NCBI GenBank assembly: GCA_963082875.1 | Contig: OY720102.1 | Coordinates: forward strand, 8,308,001-8,372,000 | DNA: 64,000 nt | Source of the DNA: Corella eumyota | Taxonomy: Eukaryota; Chordata; Ascidiacea; Phlebobranchia; Corellidae | Reading direction: 5' to 3' | Shown: positions 33,480-46,765 of the stretch, one piece after another | How the letters are laid out: each line of letters begins with the position of its first letter | Position numbering within the stretch: the first letter of the stretch is position 1 | The notes under the pieces: generated by a model | The model's database searches: none | Seen by the model: only the letters and a program-made list of their open reading frames with translations | What the model was told of the DNA's origin: nothing | Made by a program: the position numbers and the translations under genes

Positions 33480-36400
33480 AAATTTCGATAAAAATGACTT
33501 ATACATAAGGTACTTTCTAATATGCTAAAAAACTTATAAAATGCCTACGACACCCGGTATTCCCAGGCGGTCACCCATCCAAGTACTAACCGGGCCCGAC
33601 ATTGCTTAACTTCCCAGATCGGACGAGATGGGGTGTACTCAAGGTGGTGTGGTCGTAGGCAATGTGATGTGCCAACACATTTATCATTACCCGTGTATAT
33701 TTAAAATAAAATAAATGACTTGCGTCGCCTAGCAATTATATCAAATATATTAATTTTCAAAAATTTTGATAAAAAATGACTTCTACATAAAGTACTTTCT
33801 AATATGCTAAAAAACTTATTAAATGCCTACGACACCCGGTATTCCCAGGCGGTCACCCATCCAAGTACTAACCGGGCCCGACGTTGCTTAACTTCCCAGA
33901 TCGGACGAGATGGGGTGTACTCAAGGTGGTGTGGTCGTAGGCAATGTGATGTGCCAACACATTTATCATTACCCGTGTATATTTAAAATAAAATAAATGA
34001 CTTGCGTCGCTTAGCAATTATATCAAATATATTAGTTTTCAAAAATTTTGATTAAAAATGACTTCTACATAAAGTACTTTCTAATATGCTAAAAAACTTA
34101 TAAATTGCCTTCGACACCCGGTATTCCCAGGCGGTCACCCATCCAAGTACTAACCGGGCCCGACGTTGCTTAACTTCCCAGATCGGACGAGATGGAGTGT
34201 ACTCAACGTGGTATGGTCGTAGGCAATGTGATTTGGTGAGCCAACACATTTATTATTAACCGTGTATATTTAAAATAAAATAAATGACTTGTGTCGCTTA
34301 GCAATTATATCAAATGCATTAATTTTTAAAAATTTTGATAAAAAATGACTTTTACATAAAGTACTTTTTAATATGCTAAAAAACTTATAAAACGCCTACG
34401 ACACCCGGTATTCCCAGGCGGTCACCCATCCAAGTACTAACCGGGCCCGACGTTGCTTAACTTCCCAGATCGGACGAGATGGGGTGTACTCAACGTGGTA
34501 TGGTCGTAGGCAATGTGATGTGGTGAGCCAACACATTTATCATTAACCGTGTATATTTAAAATAAAATAAATGACTTGCGTCGCTTAGCAGTTATATCAA
34601 ATATATTAATTTTCAAAAATTTTGATAAAAAATGACTTCTACATAAAGTATTTTTTAATATGCTAAAAAACTTATAAAACGCCTACGACACCCGGTATTC
34701 CCAGGCGGTCACCCATCCAAGTACTAACCGGGCCCGACGTTGCTTAACTTCCTAGATCGGACGAGATGGGGTGTACTCAACGTGGTATGGTCGTAGGCAT
34801 TGTGATTTGGTGAGCTAACACATTTATTATTAACCGTGTATATTTAAAATAAAATAAATGACTTGTGTCGCTTAGCAATTATATCAAATATATTAATTTT
34901 CAAAAATTTCGATAAAAATGACTTATACATAAGGTACTTTCTAATATGCTAAAAAACTTATAAAATGCCTACGACACCCGGTATTCCCAGGCGGTCACCC
35001 ATCCAAGTACTAACCGGGCCCGACATTGCTTAACTTCCCAGATCGGACGAGATGGGGTGTACTCAAGGTGGTGTGGTCGTAGGCAATGTGATGTGCCAAC
35101 ACATTTATCATTACCCGTGTATATTTAAAATAAAATAAATGACTTGCGTCGCCTAGCAATTATATCAAATATATTAATTTTCAAAAATTTTGATAAAAAA
35201 TGACTTCTACATAAAGTACTTTCTAATATGCTAAAAAACTTATTAAATGCCTACGACACCCGGTATTCCCAGGCGGTCACCCATCCAAGTACTAACCGGG
35301 CCCGACGTTGCTTAACTTCCCAGATCGGACGAGATGGGGTGTACTCAAGGTGGTGTGGTCGTAGGCAATGTGATGTGCCAACACATTTATCATTACCCGT
35401 GTATATTTAAAATAAAATAAATGACTTGCGTCGCTTAGCAATTATATCAAATATATTAGTTTTCAAAAATTTTGATTAAAAATGACTTCTACATAAAGTA
35501 CTTTCTAATATGCTAAAAAACTTATAAATTGCCTTCGACACCCGGTATTCCCAGGCGGTCACCCATCCAAGTACTAACCGGGCCCGACGTTGCTTAACTT
35601 CCCAGATCGGACGAGATGGAGTGTACTCAACGTGGTATGGTCGTAGGCAATGTGATTTGGTGAGCCAACACATTTATTATTAACCGTGTATATTTAAAAT
35701 AAAATAAATGACTTGTGTCGCTTAGCAATTATATCAAATGCATTAATTTTTAAAAATTTTGATAAAAAATGACTTTTACATAAAGTACTTTTTAATATGC
35801 TAAAAAACTTATAAAACGCCTACGACACCCGGTATTCCCAGGCGGTCACCCATCCAAGTACTAACCGGGCCCGACGTTGCTTAACTTCCCAGATCGGACG
35901 AGATGGGGTGTACTCAACGTGGTATGGTCGTAGGCAATGTGATGTGGTGAGCCAACACATTTATCATTAACCGTGTATATTTAAAATAAAATAAATGACT
36001 TGCGTCGCTTAGCAGTTATATCAAATATATTAATTTTCAAAAATTTTGATAAAAAATGACTTCTACATAAAGTATTTTTTAATATGCTAAAAAACTTATA
36101 AAACGCCTACGACACCCGGTATTCCCAGGCGGTCACCCATCCAAGTACTAACCGGGCCCGACGTTGCTTAACTTCCTAGATCGGACGAGATGGGGTGTAC
36201 TCAACGTGGTATGGTCGTAGGCATTGTGATTTGGTGAGCTAACACATTTATTATTAACCGTGTATATTTAAAATAAAATAAATGACTTGTGTCGCTTAGC
36301 AATTATATCAAATATATTAATTTTCAAAAATTTCGATAAAAATGACTTATACATAAGGTACTTTCTAATATGCTAAAAAACTTATAAAATGCCTACGACA

Positions 36401-36480
36401 CCCGGTATTCCCAGGCGGTCACCCATCCAAGTACTAACCGGGCCCGACATTGCTTAACTTCCCAGATCGGACGAGATGGG
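33480..36480. repeat. Tandem pair of 1,424-bp, five-gene repeats
   Basis: The two copies look identical where I compared them, including the private CCTAGATCGG (34751 and 36175) and CCTTCGACAC changes. The match ends near 36487, where the second copy's right edge joins a different 5S type inside a gene. Confidence 0.92.
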
Positions 36481-37385
36481 GTGTACTCAACGTGGTATGG
36501 TCGTAGGCAATGTGATGTGGTGAGCCAACACATTTATCATTAACCGTGTATATTTAAAATAAAATAAATGACTTGCGTCGCTTAGCAGTTATATCAAATA
36601 TATTAATTTTCAAAAATTTTGATAAAAAATGACTTCTACATAAAGTACTTTTTAATATGCTAAAAAACTTATAAAACGCCTACGACACCCGGTATTCCCA
36701 GGCGGTCACCCATCCAAGTACTAACCGGGCCCGACGTTGCTTAACTTCCCAGATCGGACGAGATGGGGTGTACTCAACGTGGTATGGTCGTAGGCAATGT
36801 GATTTGGTGAGCCAACACATTTATTATTAACCGTGTATATTTAAAATAAAATAAATGACTTGTGTCGCTTAGCAATTATATCAAATATATTAATTTTCAA
36901 AAATTTCGATAAAAATGACTTATACATAAGGTACTTTCTAATATGCTAAAAAACTTATAAAATGCCTACGACACCCTGTATTCCCAGGCGGTCACCCATC
37001 CAAGTACTAACCGGGCCCGACGTTGCTTAACATCCCAGATCAGACGAGATGGGGTGTATTCAACGTGGTATGGTCGTAGGCAATGTGATGTGGTGAGCCA
37101 ACACATTTAACATTACCCAGGTATATTTAAAATAAAATCTACGACACCCGGTATTCCCAGGCGGTAACCCATCCAAGTACTAACCGGGCCCGACGTTGCT
37201 TAACTTCCCAGATCGGACGAGATGGGGTGTATTCAACGTGGTATAGTCGTAGGCAATGTGATGTGGTGAGCCAACATATTTAACATTAACCATGTATATT
37301 TAAAATAAAATATATGTCTTGCGTCGCTTGGCAATTATATCTATATATATTCATTTTCAAAAATTTCGATAAAAATGACTTATAC
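33506..37385 (-). rRNA. 5S gene block 11 (14 genes)
   Basis: Gene left edges: 33543, 33825, 34107, 34394, 34681, 34967, 35249, 35531, 35818, 36105, 36391, 36678, 36964, 37137S. The five genes 33543 to 34681 recur at 34967 to 36105 with a shift of 1,424 bp and share private changes. Shared changes are UCGAAGGC at the 3' end of 34107 and 35531, and GATCTAGGAAG in helix III of 34681 and 36105. The gene at 36964 belongs to the C105A type. Confidence 0.95.
34107..34224 (-). rRNA. 5S rRNA gene with altered 3' strand of helix I
   Basis: The 3' end reads GUCGAAGGC rather than GUCGUAGGC, so A5 of helix I loses its U partner. It also has the weak TTT terminator and ACUCCAUCUCG in helix III. The copy at 35531 is its 1,424-bp duplicate with the same changes. 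Confidence 0.87.
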
Positions 37386-40300
37386 ATAAAGTACTTTGTA
37401 ATATGCTAAAAAACTTATAAAATGCCTACGACACCCGGTATTCCCAGGCGGTCACCCATCCAAGTACTAACCGGGCCCGACGTTGTTTAACTTCCCAGAT
37501 CGGACGAGATGGGGTGTATTCAACGTGGTATGATCGTAGGCAATGTGATGTGCCAACACATTTAACATTACCCAGGTATATTTAAAATAAAATAAATGAC
37601 TTGCGTCGCTTAGCAATTATATCAAATATATTAATTTTTAAAAATTTCGATAAAAATGACTTATACATAAGGTACTTTCTAATATGCTAAAAAACTTAAA
37701 AAATGCCTACGACACCCGGTATACCCAGGCGGTCATCTATCCAAGTACTAACCGGGGCCGACGTTGCTTAACTTTCCAGATCGGACGAGATGGGGTGTAT
37801 TCAACGTGGTATAGTCGTAGGCAATGTGATGTGGTGAGCCAACACATTTAACATTACCCAGGTATATTTAAAATAAAATCTACGACACCCGGTATTCCCA
37901 GGCGGTCACCCATCCAAGTACTAACCGGGCCCGACGTTGCTTAACTTCCCAGATCGGACGAGATGGGGTGTATTCAACGTAATATGGTCGTAGGCAATGT
38001 GATGTGGTGAGCCAACACATTTATCATTACCCGTGTATATTTAAAATAAAATAAATGACTTGCGTCGCTTAGCAGTTATATCAAATATATTAATTTTCAA
38101 AAATTTTGATAAAAAATGACTTCTACATAAGGTACTTTTTAATATGCTAAAAAACTTATAAAACGCCTACGACACCCGGTATTCCCAGGCGGTCACCGAT
38201 CCAAGTACTAACCGGGCCCGACGTTGCTTAACTTCCCAGATCGGACGAGATGGGGTGTACTCAACGTGGTATGGTCGTAGGCAATGTGATGTGGTGAGCC
38301 AACACATTTATCATTAACCGTGTATATTTAAAATAAAATAAATGACTTCCGTCGCTTAGCAGTTATATCAAATATATTAATTTTCAAAAATTTTGATAAA
38401 AAATGACTTCTACATAAAGTACTTTTTAATATGCTAAAAAACTTATAAAACGCCTACGACACCCGGTATTCCCAGGCGGTCACCCATCCAAGTACTAACC
38501 GGGCCCGACGTTGCTTAACTTCCCAGATCGGACGAGATGGGGTGTATTCAACGTGGTATAGTCGTAGGCAATGTGATGTGGTGAGCCAACATATTTAACA
38601 TTAACCATGTATATTTAAAATAAAATATATGTCTTGCGTCGCTTGGCAATTATATCTATATATATTCATTTTCAAAAATTTCGATAAAAATGACTTATAC
38701 ATAAAGTACTTTGTAATATGCTAAAAAACTTATAAAATGCCTACGACACCCGGTATTCCCAGGCGGTCACCCATCCAAGTACTAACCGGGCCCGACGTTG
38801 TTTAACTTCCCAGATCGGACGAGATGGGGTGTATTCAACGTGGTATGATCGTAGGCAATGTGATGTGCCAACACATTTAACATTACCCAGGTATATTTAA
38901 AATAAAATAAATGACTTGCGTCGCTTAGCAATTATATCAAATATATTAATTTTTAAAAATTTCGATAAAAATGACTTATACATAAGGTACTATCTAATAT
39001 GCTAAAAAACTTAAAAAATGCCTACGACACCCGGTATACCCAGGCGGTCATCTATCCAAGTACTAACCGGGGCCGACGTTGCTTAACTTTCCAGATCGGA
39101 CGAGATGGGGTGTATTCAACGTGGTATAGTCGTAGGCAATGTGATGTGGTGAGCCAACACATTTAACATTACCCAGGTATATTTAAAATAAAATCTACGA
39201 CACCCGGTATTCCCAGGCGGTCACCCATCCAAGTACTAACCGGGCCCGACGTTGCTTAACTTCCCAGATCGGACGAGATGGGGTGTATTCAACGTAATAT
39301 GGTCGTAGGCAATGTGATGTGGTGAGCCAACACATTTATCATTACCCGTGTATATTTAAAATAAAATAAATGACTTGCGTCGCTTAGCAGTTATATCAAA
39401 TATATTAATTTTCAAAAATTTTGATAAAAAATGACTTCTACATAAGGTACTTTTTAATATGCTAAAAAACTTATAAAACGCCTACGACACCCGGTATTCC
39501 CAGGCGGTCACCGATCCAAGTACTAACCGGGCCCGACGTTGCTTAACTTCCCAGATCGGACGAGATGGGGTGTACTCAACGTGGTATGGTCGTAGGCAAT
39601 GTGATGTGGTGAGCCAACACATTTATCATTAACCGTGTATATTTAAAATAAAATAAATGACTTCCGTCGCTTAGCAGTTATATCAAATATATTAATTTTC
39701 AAAAATTTTGATAAAAAATGACTTCTACATAAAGTACTTTTTAATATGCTAAAAAACTTATAAAACGCCTACGACACCCGGTATTCCCAGGCGGTCACCC
39801 ATCCAAGTACTAACCGGGCCCGACGTTGCTTAACTTCCCAGATCGGACGAGATGGGGTGTATTCAACGTGGTATAGTCGTAGGCAATGTGATGTGGTGAG
39901 CCAACATATTTAACATTAACCATGTATATTTAAAATAAAATATATGTCTTGCGTCGCTTGGCAATTATATCTAAATATATTCATTTTCAAAAATTTCGAT
40001 AAAAATGACTTATACATAAAGTACTTTGTAATATGCTAAAAAACTTATAAAATGCCTACGACACCCGGTTTTCCCAGGCGGTCACCCATCCAAGTACTAA
40101 CCGGGCCCGACGTTGTTTAACTTCCCAGATCGGACGAGATGGGGTGTATTCAACGTGGTATGATCGTAGGCAATGTGATGTGCCAACACATTTAACATTA
40201 CCCAGGTATATTTAAAATAAAATAAATGACTTGCGTCGCTTAGCAATTATATCAAATATATTAATTTTTAAAAATTTCGATAAAAATGACTTATACATAA

Positions 40301-41330
40301 GGTACTTTCTAATATGCTAAAAAACTTAAAAAATGCCTACGACACCCGGTATACCCAGGCGGTCATCCATCCAAGTACTAACCGGGGCCGACGTTGCTTA
40401 ACTTTCCAGATCGGACGAGATGGGGTGTATTCAACGTGGTATAGTCGTAGGCAATGTGATGTGGTGAGCCAACACATTTAACATTACCCAGGTATATTTA
40501 AAATAAAATCTACGACACCCGGTATTCCCAGGCGGTCACCCATCCAAGTACTAACCGGGCCCGACGTTGCTTAACTTCCCAGATCGGACGAGATGGGGTG
40601 TATTCAACGTAATATGGTCGTAGGCAATGTGATGTGGTGAGCCAACACATTTATCATTACCCGTGTATATTTAAAATAAAATAAATGACTTGCGTCGCTT
40701 AGCAGTTATATCAAATATATTAATTTTCAAAAATTTTGATAAAAAATGACTTCTACATAAGGTACTTTTTAATATGCTAAAAAACTTATAAAACGCCTAC
40801 GACACCCGGTATTCCCAGGCGGTCACCCATCCAAGTACTAACCGGGCCCGACATTGCTTAACTTCCCAGATCGGACGAGATGGGGTGTACTCAACGTGGT
40901 ATGGTCGTAGGCAATGTGATGTGGTGAGCCAACACATTTATCATTAACCGTGTATATTTAAAATAAAATAAATGACTTGCGTCGCTTAGCAGTTATATCA
41001 AATATATTAATTTTCAAAAATTTTGATAAAAAATGACTTCTACATAAAGTACTTTTTAATATGCTAAAAAACTTATAAAACGCCTACGACACCCGGTATT
41101 CCCAGGCGGTCACCCATCCAAGTACTAACCGGGCCCGACGTTGCTTAACTTCCCAGATCGGACGAGATGGGGTGTACTCAACGTGGTATGGTCGTAGGCA
41201 ATGTGATTTGGTGAGCCAACACATTTATTATTAACCGTGTATATTTAAAATAAAATAAATGACTTGTGTCGCTTAGCAATTATATCAAATATATTAATTT
41301 TCAAAAATTTCGATAAAAATGACTTATACA
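37386..41330 (-). rRNA. 5S gene block 12 (15 genes, three 1,315-bp repeats)
   Basis: Gene left edges: 37424, 37705, 37878S, 38165, 38452, 38739, 39020, 39193S, 39480, 39767, 40054, 40335, 40508S, 40795, 41082. These are three tandem copies of a five-gene unit. The order is a G56A gene, a multi-change class gene, an S gene, and two near-consensus genes. The copies differ slightly: 38165 and 39480 have G85C in box C, which 40795 lacks. The gene at 40795 has C60U instead. Confidence 0.95.
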
Positions 41331-41368
41331 TAAGGTACTTTCTAATATGCTAAAAAACTTATAAAATG
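37424..41368. repeat. Three tandem 1,315-bp, five-gene repeats
   Basis: Unit starts are 37424, 38739 and 40054, each with genes at +0, +281, +454, +739 and +1028. More units start at 42402, 43717, 45032, 47667, 48982, 50297 and 54421. Confidence 0.93.
37705..37822 (-). rRNA. 5S rRNA gene, multi-change class, possible pseudogene class
   Basis: The RNA has G48A (breaks C29-G48 of helix III), G66C (between box A and the intermediate element), G87A and a second change nearby in box C (AUAGAUGACC), and A100U. Fourteen copies share most of these: 37705, 39020, 40335, 42683, 43998, 45313, 47948, 49263, 50578, 52640, 53387, 54702, 62261 and 63008. Some have more: G70U at 42683 and 47948, G47U at 45313, 50578 and 54702, A83U at 54702. 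Most have T6 as terminator. The pile-up of changes in paired and promoter positions suggests relaxed selection. Confidence 0.87.
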
Positions 41369-44300
41369 CCTACGACACCCTGTATTCCCAGGCGGTCACC
41401 CATCCAAGTACTAACCGGGCCCGACGTTGCTTAACATCCCAGATCAGACGAGATGGGGTGTATTCAACGTGGTATGGTCGTAGGCAATGTGATGTGGTGA
41501 GCCAACACATTTAACATTACCCAGGTATATTTAAAATAAAATCTACGACACCCGGTATTCCCAGGCGGTAACCCATCCAAGTACTAACCGGGCCCGACGT
41601 TGCTTAACTTCCCAGATCGGACGAGATGGGGTGTATTCAACGTAATATGGTCGTAGGCAATGTGATGTGGTGAGCCAACACATTTATCATTACCCGTGTA
41701 TATTTAAAATAAAATAAATGACTTGCGTCGCTTAGCAGTTATATCAAATATATTAATTTTCAAAAATTTTGATAAAAAATGACTTCTACATAAGGTACTT
41801 TTTAATATGCTAAAAAACTTATAAAACGCCTACGACACCCGGTATTCCCAGGCGGTCACCCATCCAAGTACTAACCGGGCCCGACGTTGCTTAACTTCCC
41901 AGATCGGACGAGATGGGGTGTACTCAACGTGGTATGGTCGTAGGCAATGTGATGTGGTGAGCCAACACATTTATCATTAACCGTGTATATTTAAAATAAA
42001 ATAAATGACTTCCGTCGCTTAGCAGTTATATCAAATATATTAATTTTCAAAAATTTTGATAAAAAATGACTTCTACATAAAGTACTTTTTAATATGCTAA
42101 AAAACTTATAAAACGCCTACGACACCCGGTATTCCCAGGCGGTCACCCATCCAAGTACTAACCGGGCCCGACGTTGCTTAACTTCCCAGATCGGACGAGA
42201 TGGGGTGTATTCAACGTGGTATAGTCGTAGGCAATGTGATGTGGTGAGCCAACATATTTAACATTAACCATGTATATTTAAAATAAAATATATGTCTTGC
42301 GTCGCTTGGCAATTATATCTAAATATATTCATTTTCAAAAATTTCGATAAAAATGACTTATACATAAAGTACTTTGTAATATGCTAAAAAACTTAAAAAA
42401 TGCCTACGACACCCGGTTTTCCCAGGCGGTCACCCATCCAAGTACTAACCGGGCCCGACGTTGTTTAACTTCCCAGATCGGACGAGATGGGGTGTATTCA
42501 ACGTGGTATGATCGTAGGCAATGTGATGTGCCAACACATTTAACATTACCCAGGTATATTTAAAATAAAATAAATGACTTGCGTCGCTTAGCAATTATAT
42601 CAAATATATTAATTTTTAAAAATTTCGATAAAAATGACTTATACATAAGGTACTTTCTAATATGCTAAAAAACTTAAAAAATGCCTACGACACCCGGTAT
42701 ACCCAGGCGGTCATCCATCCAAGTACTAACAGGGGCCGACGTTGCTTAACTTTCCAGATCGGACGAGATGGGGTGTATTCAACGTGGTATAGTCGTAGGC
42801 AATGTGATGTGGTGAGCCAACACATTTAACATTACCCAGGTATATTTAAAATAAAATCTACGACACCCGGTATTCCCAGGCGGTCACCCATCCAAGTACT
42901 AACCGGGCCCGACGTTGCTTAACTTCCCAGATCGGACGAGATGGGGTGTATTCAACGTAATATGGTCGTAGGCAATGTGATGTGGTGAGCCAACACATTT
43001 ATCATTACCCGTGTATATTTAAAATAAAATAAATGACTTGCGTCGCTTAGCAGTTATATCAAATATATTAATTTTCAAAAATTTTGATAAAAAATGACTT
43101 CTACATAAGGTACTTTTTAATATGCTAAAAAACTTATAAAACGCCTACGACACCCGGTATTCCCAGGCGGTCACCCATCCAAGTACTAACCGGGCCCGAC
43201 GTTGCTTAACTTCCCAGATCGGACGAAATGGGGTGTACTCAACGTGGTATGGTCGTAGGCAATGTGATGTGGTGAGCCAACACATTTATCATTAACCGTG
43301 TATATTTAAAATAAAATAAATGACTTCCGTCGCTTAGCAGTTATATCAAATATATTAATTTTCAAAAATTTTGATAAAAAATGACTTCTACATAAAGTAC
43401 TTTTTAATATGCTAAAAAACTTATAAAACGCCTACGACACCCGGTATTCCCAGGCGGTCACCCATCCAAGTACTAACCGGGCCCGACGTTGCTTAACTTC
43501 CCAGATCGGACGAGATGGGGTGTATTCAACGTGGTATAGTCGTAGGCAATGTGATGTGGTGAGCCAACATATTTAACATTAACCATGTATATTTAAAATA
43601 AAATATATGTCTTGCGTCGCTTGGCAATTATATCTAAATATATTCATTTTCAAAAATTTCGATAAAAATGACTTATACATAAAGTACTTTGTAATATGCT
43701 AAAAAACTTATAAAATGCCTACGACACCCGGTTTTCCCAGGCGGTCACCCATCCAAGTACTAACCGGGCCCGACGTTGTTTAACTTCCCAGATCGGACGA
43801 GATGGGGTGTATTCAACGTGGTATGATCGTAGGCAATGTGATGTGCCAACACATTTAACATTACCCAGGTATATTTAAAATAAAATAAATGACTTGCGTC
43901 GCTTAGCAATTATATCAAATATATTAATTTTTAAAAATTTCGATAAAAATGACTTATACATAAGGTACTTTCTAATATGCTAAAAAACTTAAAAAATGCC
44001 TACGACACCCGGTATACCCAGGCGGTCATCCATCCAAGTACTAACCGGGGCCGACGTTGCTTAACTTTCCAGATCGGACGAGATGGGGTGTATTCAACGT
44101 GGTATAGTCGTAGGCAATGTGATGTGGTGAGCCAACACATTTAACATTACCCAGGTATATTTAAAATAAAATCTACGACACCCGGTATTCCCAGGCGGTC
44201 ACCCATCCAAGTACTAACCGGGCCCGACGTTGCTTAACTTCCCAGATCGGACGAGATGGGGTGTATTCAACGTAGTATGGTCGTAGGCAATGTGATGTGG

Positions 44301-46765
44301 TGAGCCAACACATTTATCATTACCCGTGTATATTTAAAATAAAATAAATGACTTGCGTCGCTTAGCAGTTATATCAAATATATTAATTTTCAAAAATTTT
44401 GATAAAAAATGACTTCTACATAAGGTACTTTTTAATATGCTAAAAAACTTATAAAACGCCTACGACACCCGGTATTCCCAGGCGGTCACCCATCCAAGTA
44501 CTAACCGGGCCCGACGTTGCTTAACTTCCCAGATCGGACGAGATGGGGTGTACTCAACGTGGTATGGTCGTAGGCAATGTGATGTGGTGAGCCAACACAT
44601 TTATCATTAACCGTGTATATTTAAAATAAAATAAATGACTTCCGTCGCTTAGCAGTTATATCAAATATATTAATTTTCAAAAATTTTGATAAAAAATGAC
44701 TTCTACATAAAGTACTTTTTAATATGCTAAAAAACTTATAAAACGCCTACGACACCCGGTATTCCCAGGCGGTCACCCATCCAAGTACTAACCGGGCCCG
44801 ACGTTGCTTAACTTCCCAGATCGGACGAGATGGGGTGTATTCAACGTGGTATAGTCGTAGGCAATGTGATGTGGTGAGCCAACATATTTAACATTAACCA
44901 TGTATATTTAAAATAAAATATATGTCTTGCGTCGCTTGGCAATTATATCTAAATATATTCATTTTCAAAAATTTCGATAAAAATGACTTATACATAAAGT
45001 ACTTTGTAATATGCTAAAAAACTTATAAAATGCCTACGACACCCGGTATTCCCAGGCGGTCACCCATCCAAGTACTAACCGGGCCCGACGTTGTTTAACT
45101 TCCCAGATCGGACGAGATGGGGTGTATTCAACGTGGTATGATCGTAGGCAATGTGATGTGCCAACACATTTAACATTACCCAGGTATATTTAAAATAAAA
45201 TAAATGACTTGCGTCGCTTAGCAATTATATCAAATATATTAATTTTTAAAAATTTCGATAAAAATGACTTATACATAAGGTACTTTCTAATATGCTAAAA
45301 AACTTAAAAAATGCCTACGACACCCGGTATACCCAGGCGGTCATCCATCCAAGTACTAACCGGGGCCGACGTTGCTTAACTTTACAGATCGGACGAGATG
45401 GGGTGTATTCAACGTGGTATAGTCGTAGGCAATGTGATGTGGTGAGCCAACACATTTAACATTACCCAGGTATATTTAAAATAAAATCTACGACACCCGG
45501 TATTCCCAGGCGGTCACCCATCCAAGTACTAACCGGGCCCGACGTTGCTTAACTTCCCAGATCGGACGAGATGGGGTGTATTCAACGTAGTATGGTCGTA
45601 GGCAATGTGATGTGGTGAGCCAACACATTTATCATTACCCGTGTATATTTAAAATAAAATAAATGACTTGCGTCGCTTAGCAGTTATATCAAATATATTA
45701 ATTTTCAAAAATTTTGATAAAAAATGACTTCTACATAAGGTACTTTTTAATATGCTAAAAAACTTATAAAACGCCTACGACACCCGGTATTCCCAGGCGG
45801 TCACCCATCCAAGTACTAACCGGGCCCGACGTTGCTTAACTTCCCAGATCGGACGAGATGGGGTGTACTCAACGTGGTATGGTCGTAGGCAATGTGATGT
45901 GGTGAGCCAACACATTTATCATTAACCGTGTATATTTAAAATAAAATAAATGACTTGCGTCGCTTAGCAGTTATATCAAATATATTAATTTTCAAAAATT
46001 TTGATAAAAAATGACTTCTACATAAAGTACTTTTTAATATGCTAAAAAACTTATAAAACGCCTACGACACCCGGTATTCCCAGGCGGTCACCCATCCAAG
46101 TACTAACCGGGCCCGACGTTGCTTAACTTCCCAGATCGGACGAGATGGGGTGTACTCAACGTGGTATGGTCGTAGGCATTGTGATTTGGTGAGCCAACAC
46201 ATTTATTATTAACCGTGTATATTTAAAATAAAATAAATGACTTGTGTCGCTTAGCAATTATATCAAATATATTAATTTTCAAAAATTTCGATAAAAATGA
46301 CTTATACATAAGGTATTTTCTAATATGCTAAAAAACTTATAAAATGCCTACGACACCCGGTATTCCCAGGCGGTCACCCATCCAAGTACTAACCGGGCCC
46401 GACATTGCTTAACTTCCCAGATCGGACGAGATGGGGTGTATTCAACGTGGTATGGTCGTAGGCAATGTGATGTGGTGAGCCAACACATTTATCATTAACC
46501 GTGTATATTTAAAATAAAATAAATGACTTGCGTCGCTTAGCAATTATATCAAATATATTAATTTTCAAAAATTTTGATAAAAAATGACTTCTACATAAGG
46601 TACTTTTTAATATGCTAAAAAACTTATAAAACACCTACGACACCCGGTATTCCCAGGCGGTCACCCATCCAAGTACTAACCGGGCCCGACGTTGCTTAAC
46701 ATCCCAGATCAGACGAGATGGGGTGTATTCAACGTGGTATGGTCGTAGGCAATGTGATGTGGTGA
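41331..46765 (-). rRNA. 5S gene block 13 (21 genes)
   Basis: Gene left edges: 41368, 41541S, 41828, 42115, 42402, 42683, 42856S, 43143, 43430, 43717, 43998, 44171S, 44458, 44745, 45032, 45313, 45486S, 45773, 46060, 46346, 46633. It contains three more 1,315-bp units (from 42402, 43717 and 45032). The gene at 42683 has G70U in addition to its class changes. The gene at 45313 has G47U. The gene at 46633 ends GUAGGU, losing the first helix I pair. Confidence 0.95.

Larger units (their letters stand above)
28590..33505 (-). rRNA. 5S gene block 10 (18 genes)
   Basis: Gene left edges: 28629, 28915, 29088S, 29375, 29548S, 29835, 30122, 30402, 30689, 30976, 31258, 31545, 31827, 32109, 32396, 32683, 32970, 33257. 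Genes 29088 to 30976 match 24174 to 26062 with a shift of 4,914 bp. Genes 30689 and 30976 are then repeated at 31258 and 31545 (569 bp). Genes 32109 and 32396 are repeated at 32683 and 32970 (574 bp). The gene at 28629 has G86A in box C. The gene at 29835 has G66C. The genes at 30689 and 31258 have C6U. Confidence 0.95.

Noticed and set aside
33804-33986. 60-codon plus-strand ORF, repeated at 35228-35410 and, altered, at 42381-42563
   Set aside because: It is the antisense of a 5S gene and its spacer; the frame is open by chance and stops occur in the same frame in nearly all other copies.
34052-34249. 65-codon minus-strand ORF, repeated at 35476-35673
   Set aside because: It overlaps the 5S gene at 34107 on the same strand and exists only in this 1,424-bp duplicate pair; no sign of coding selection.
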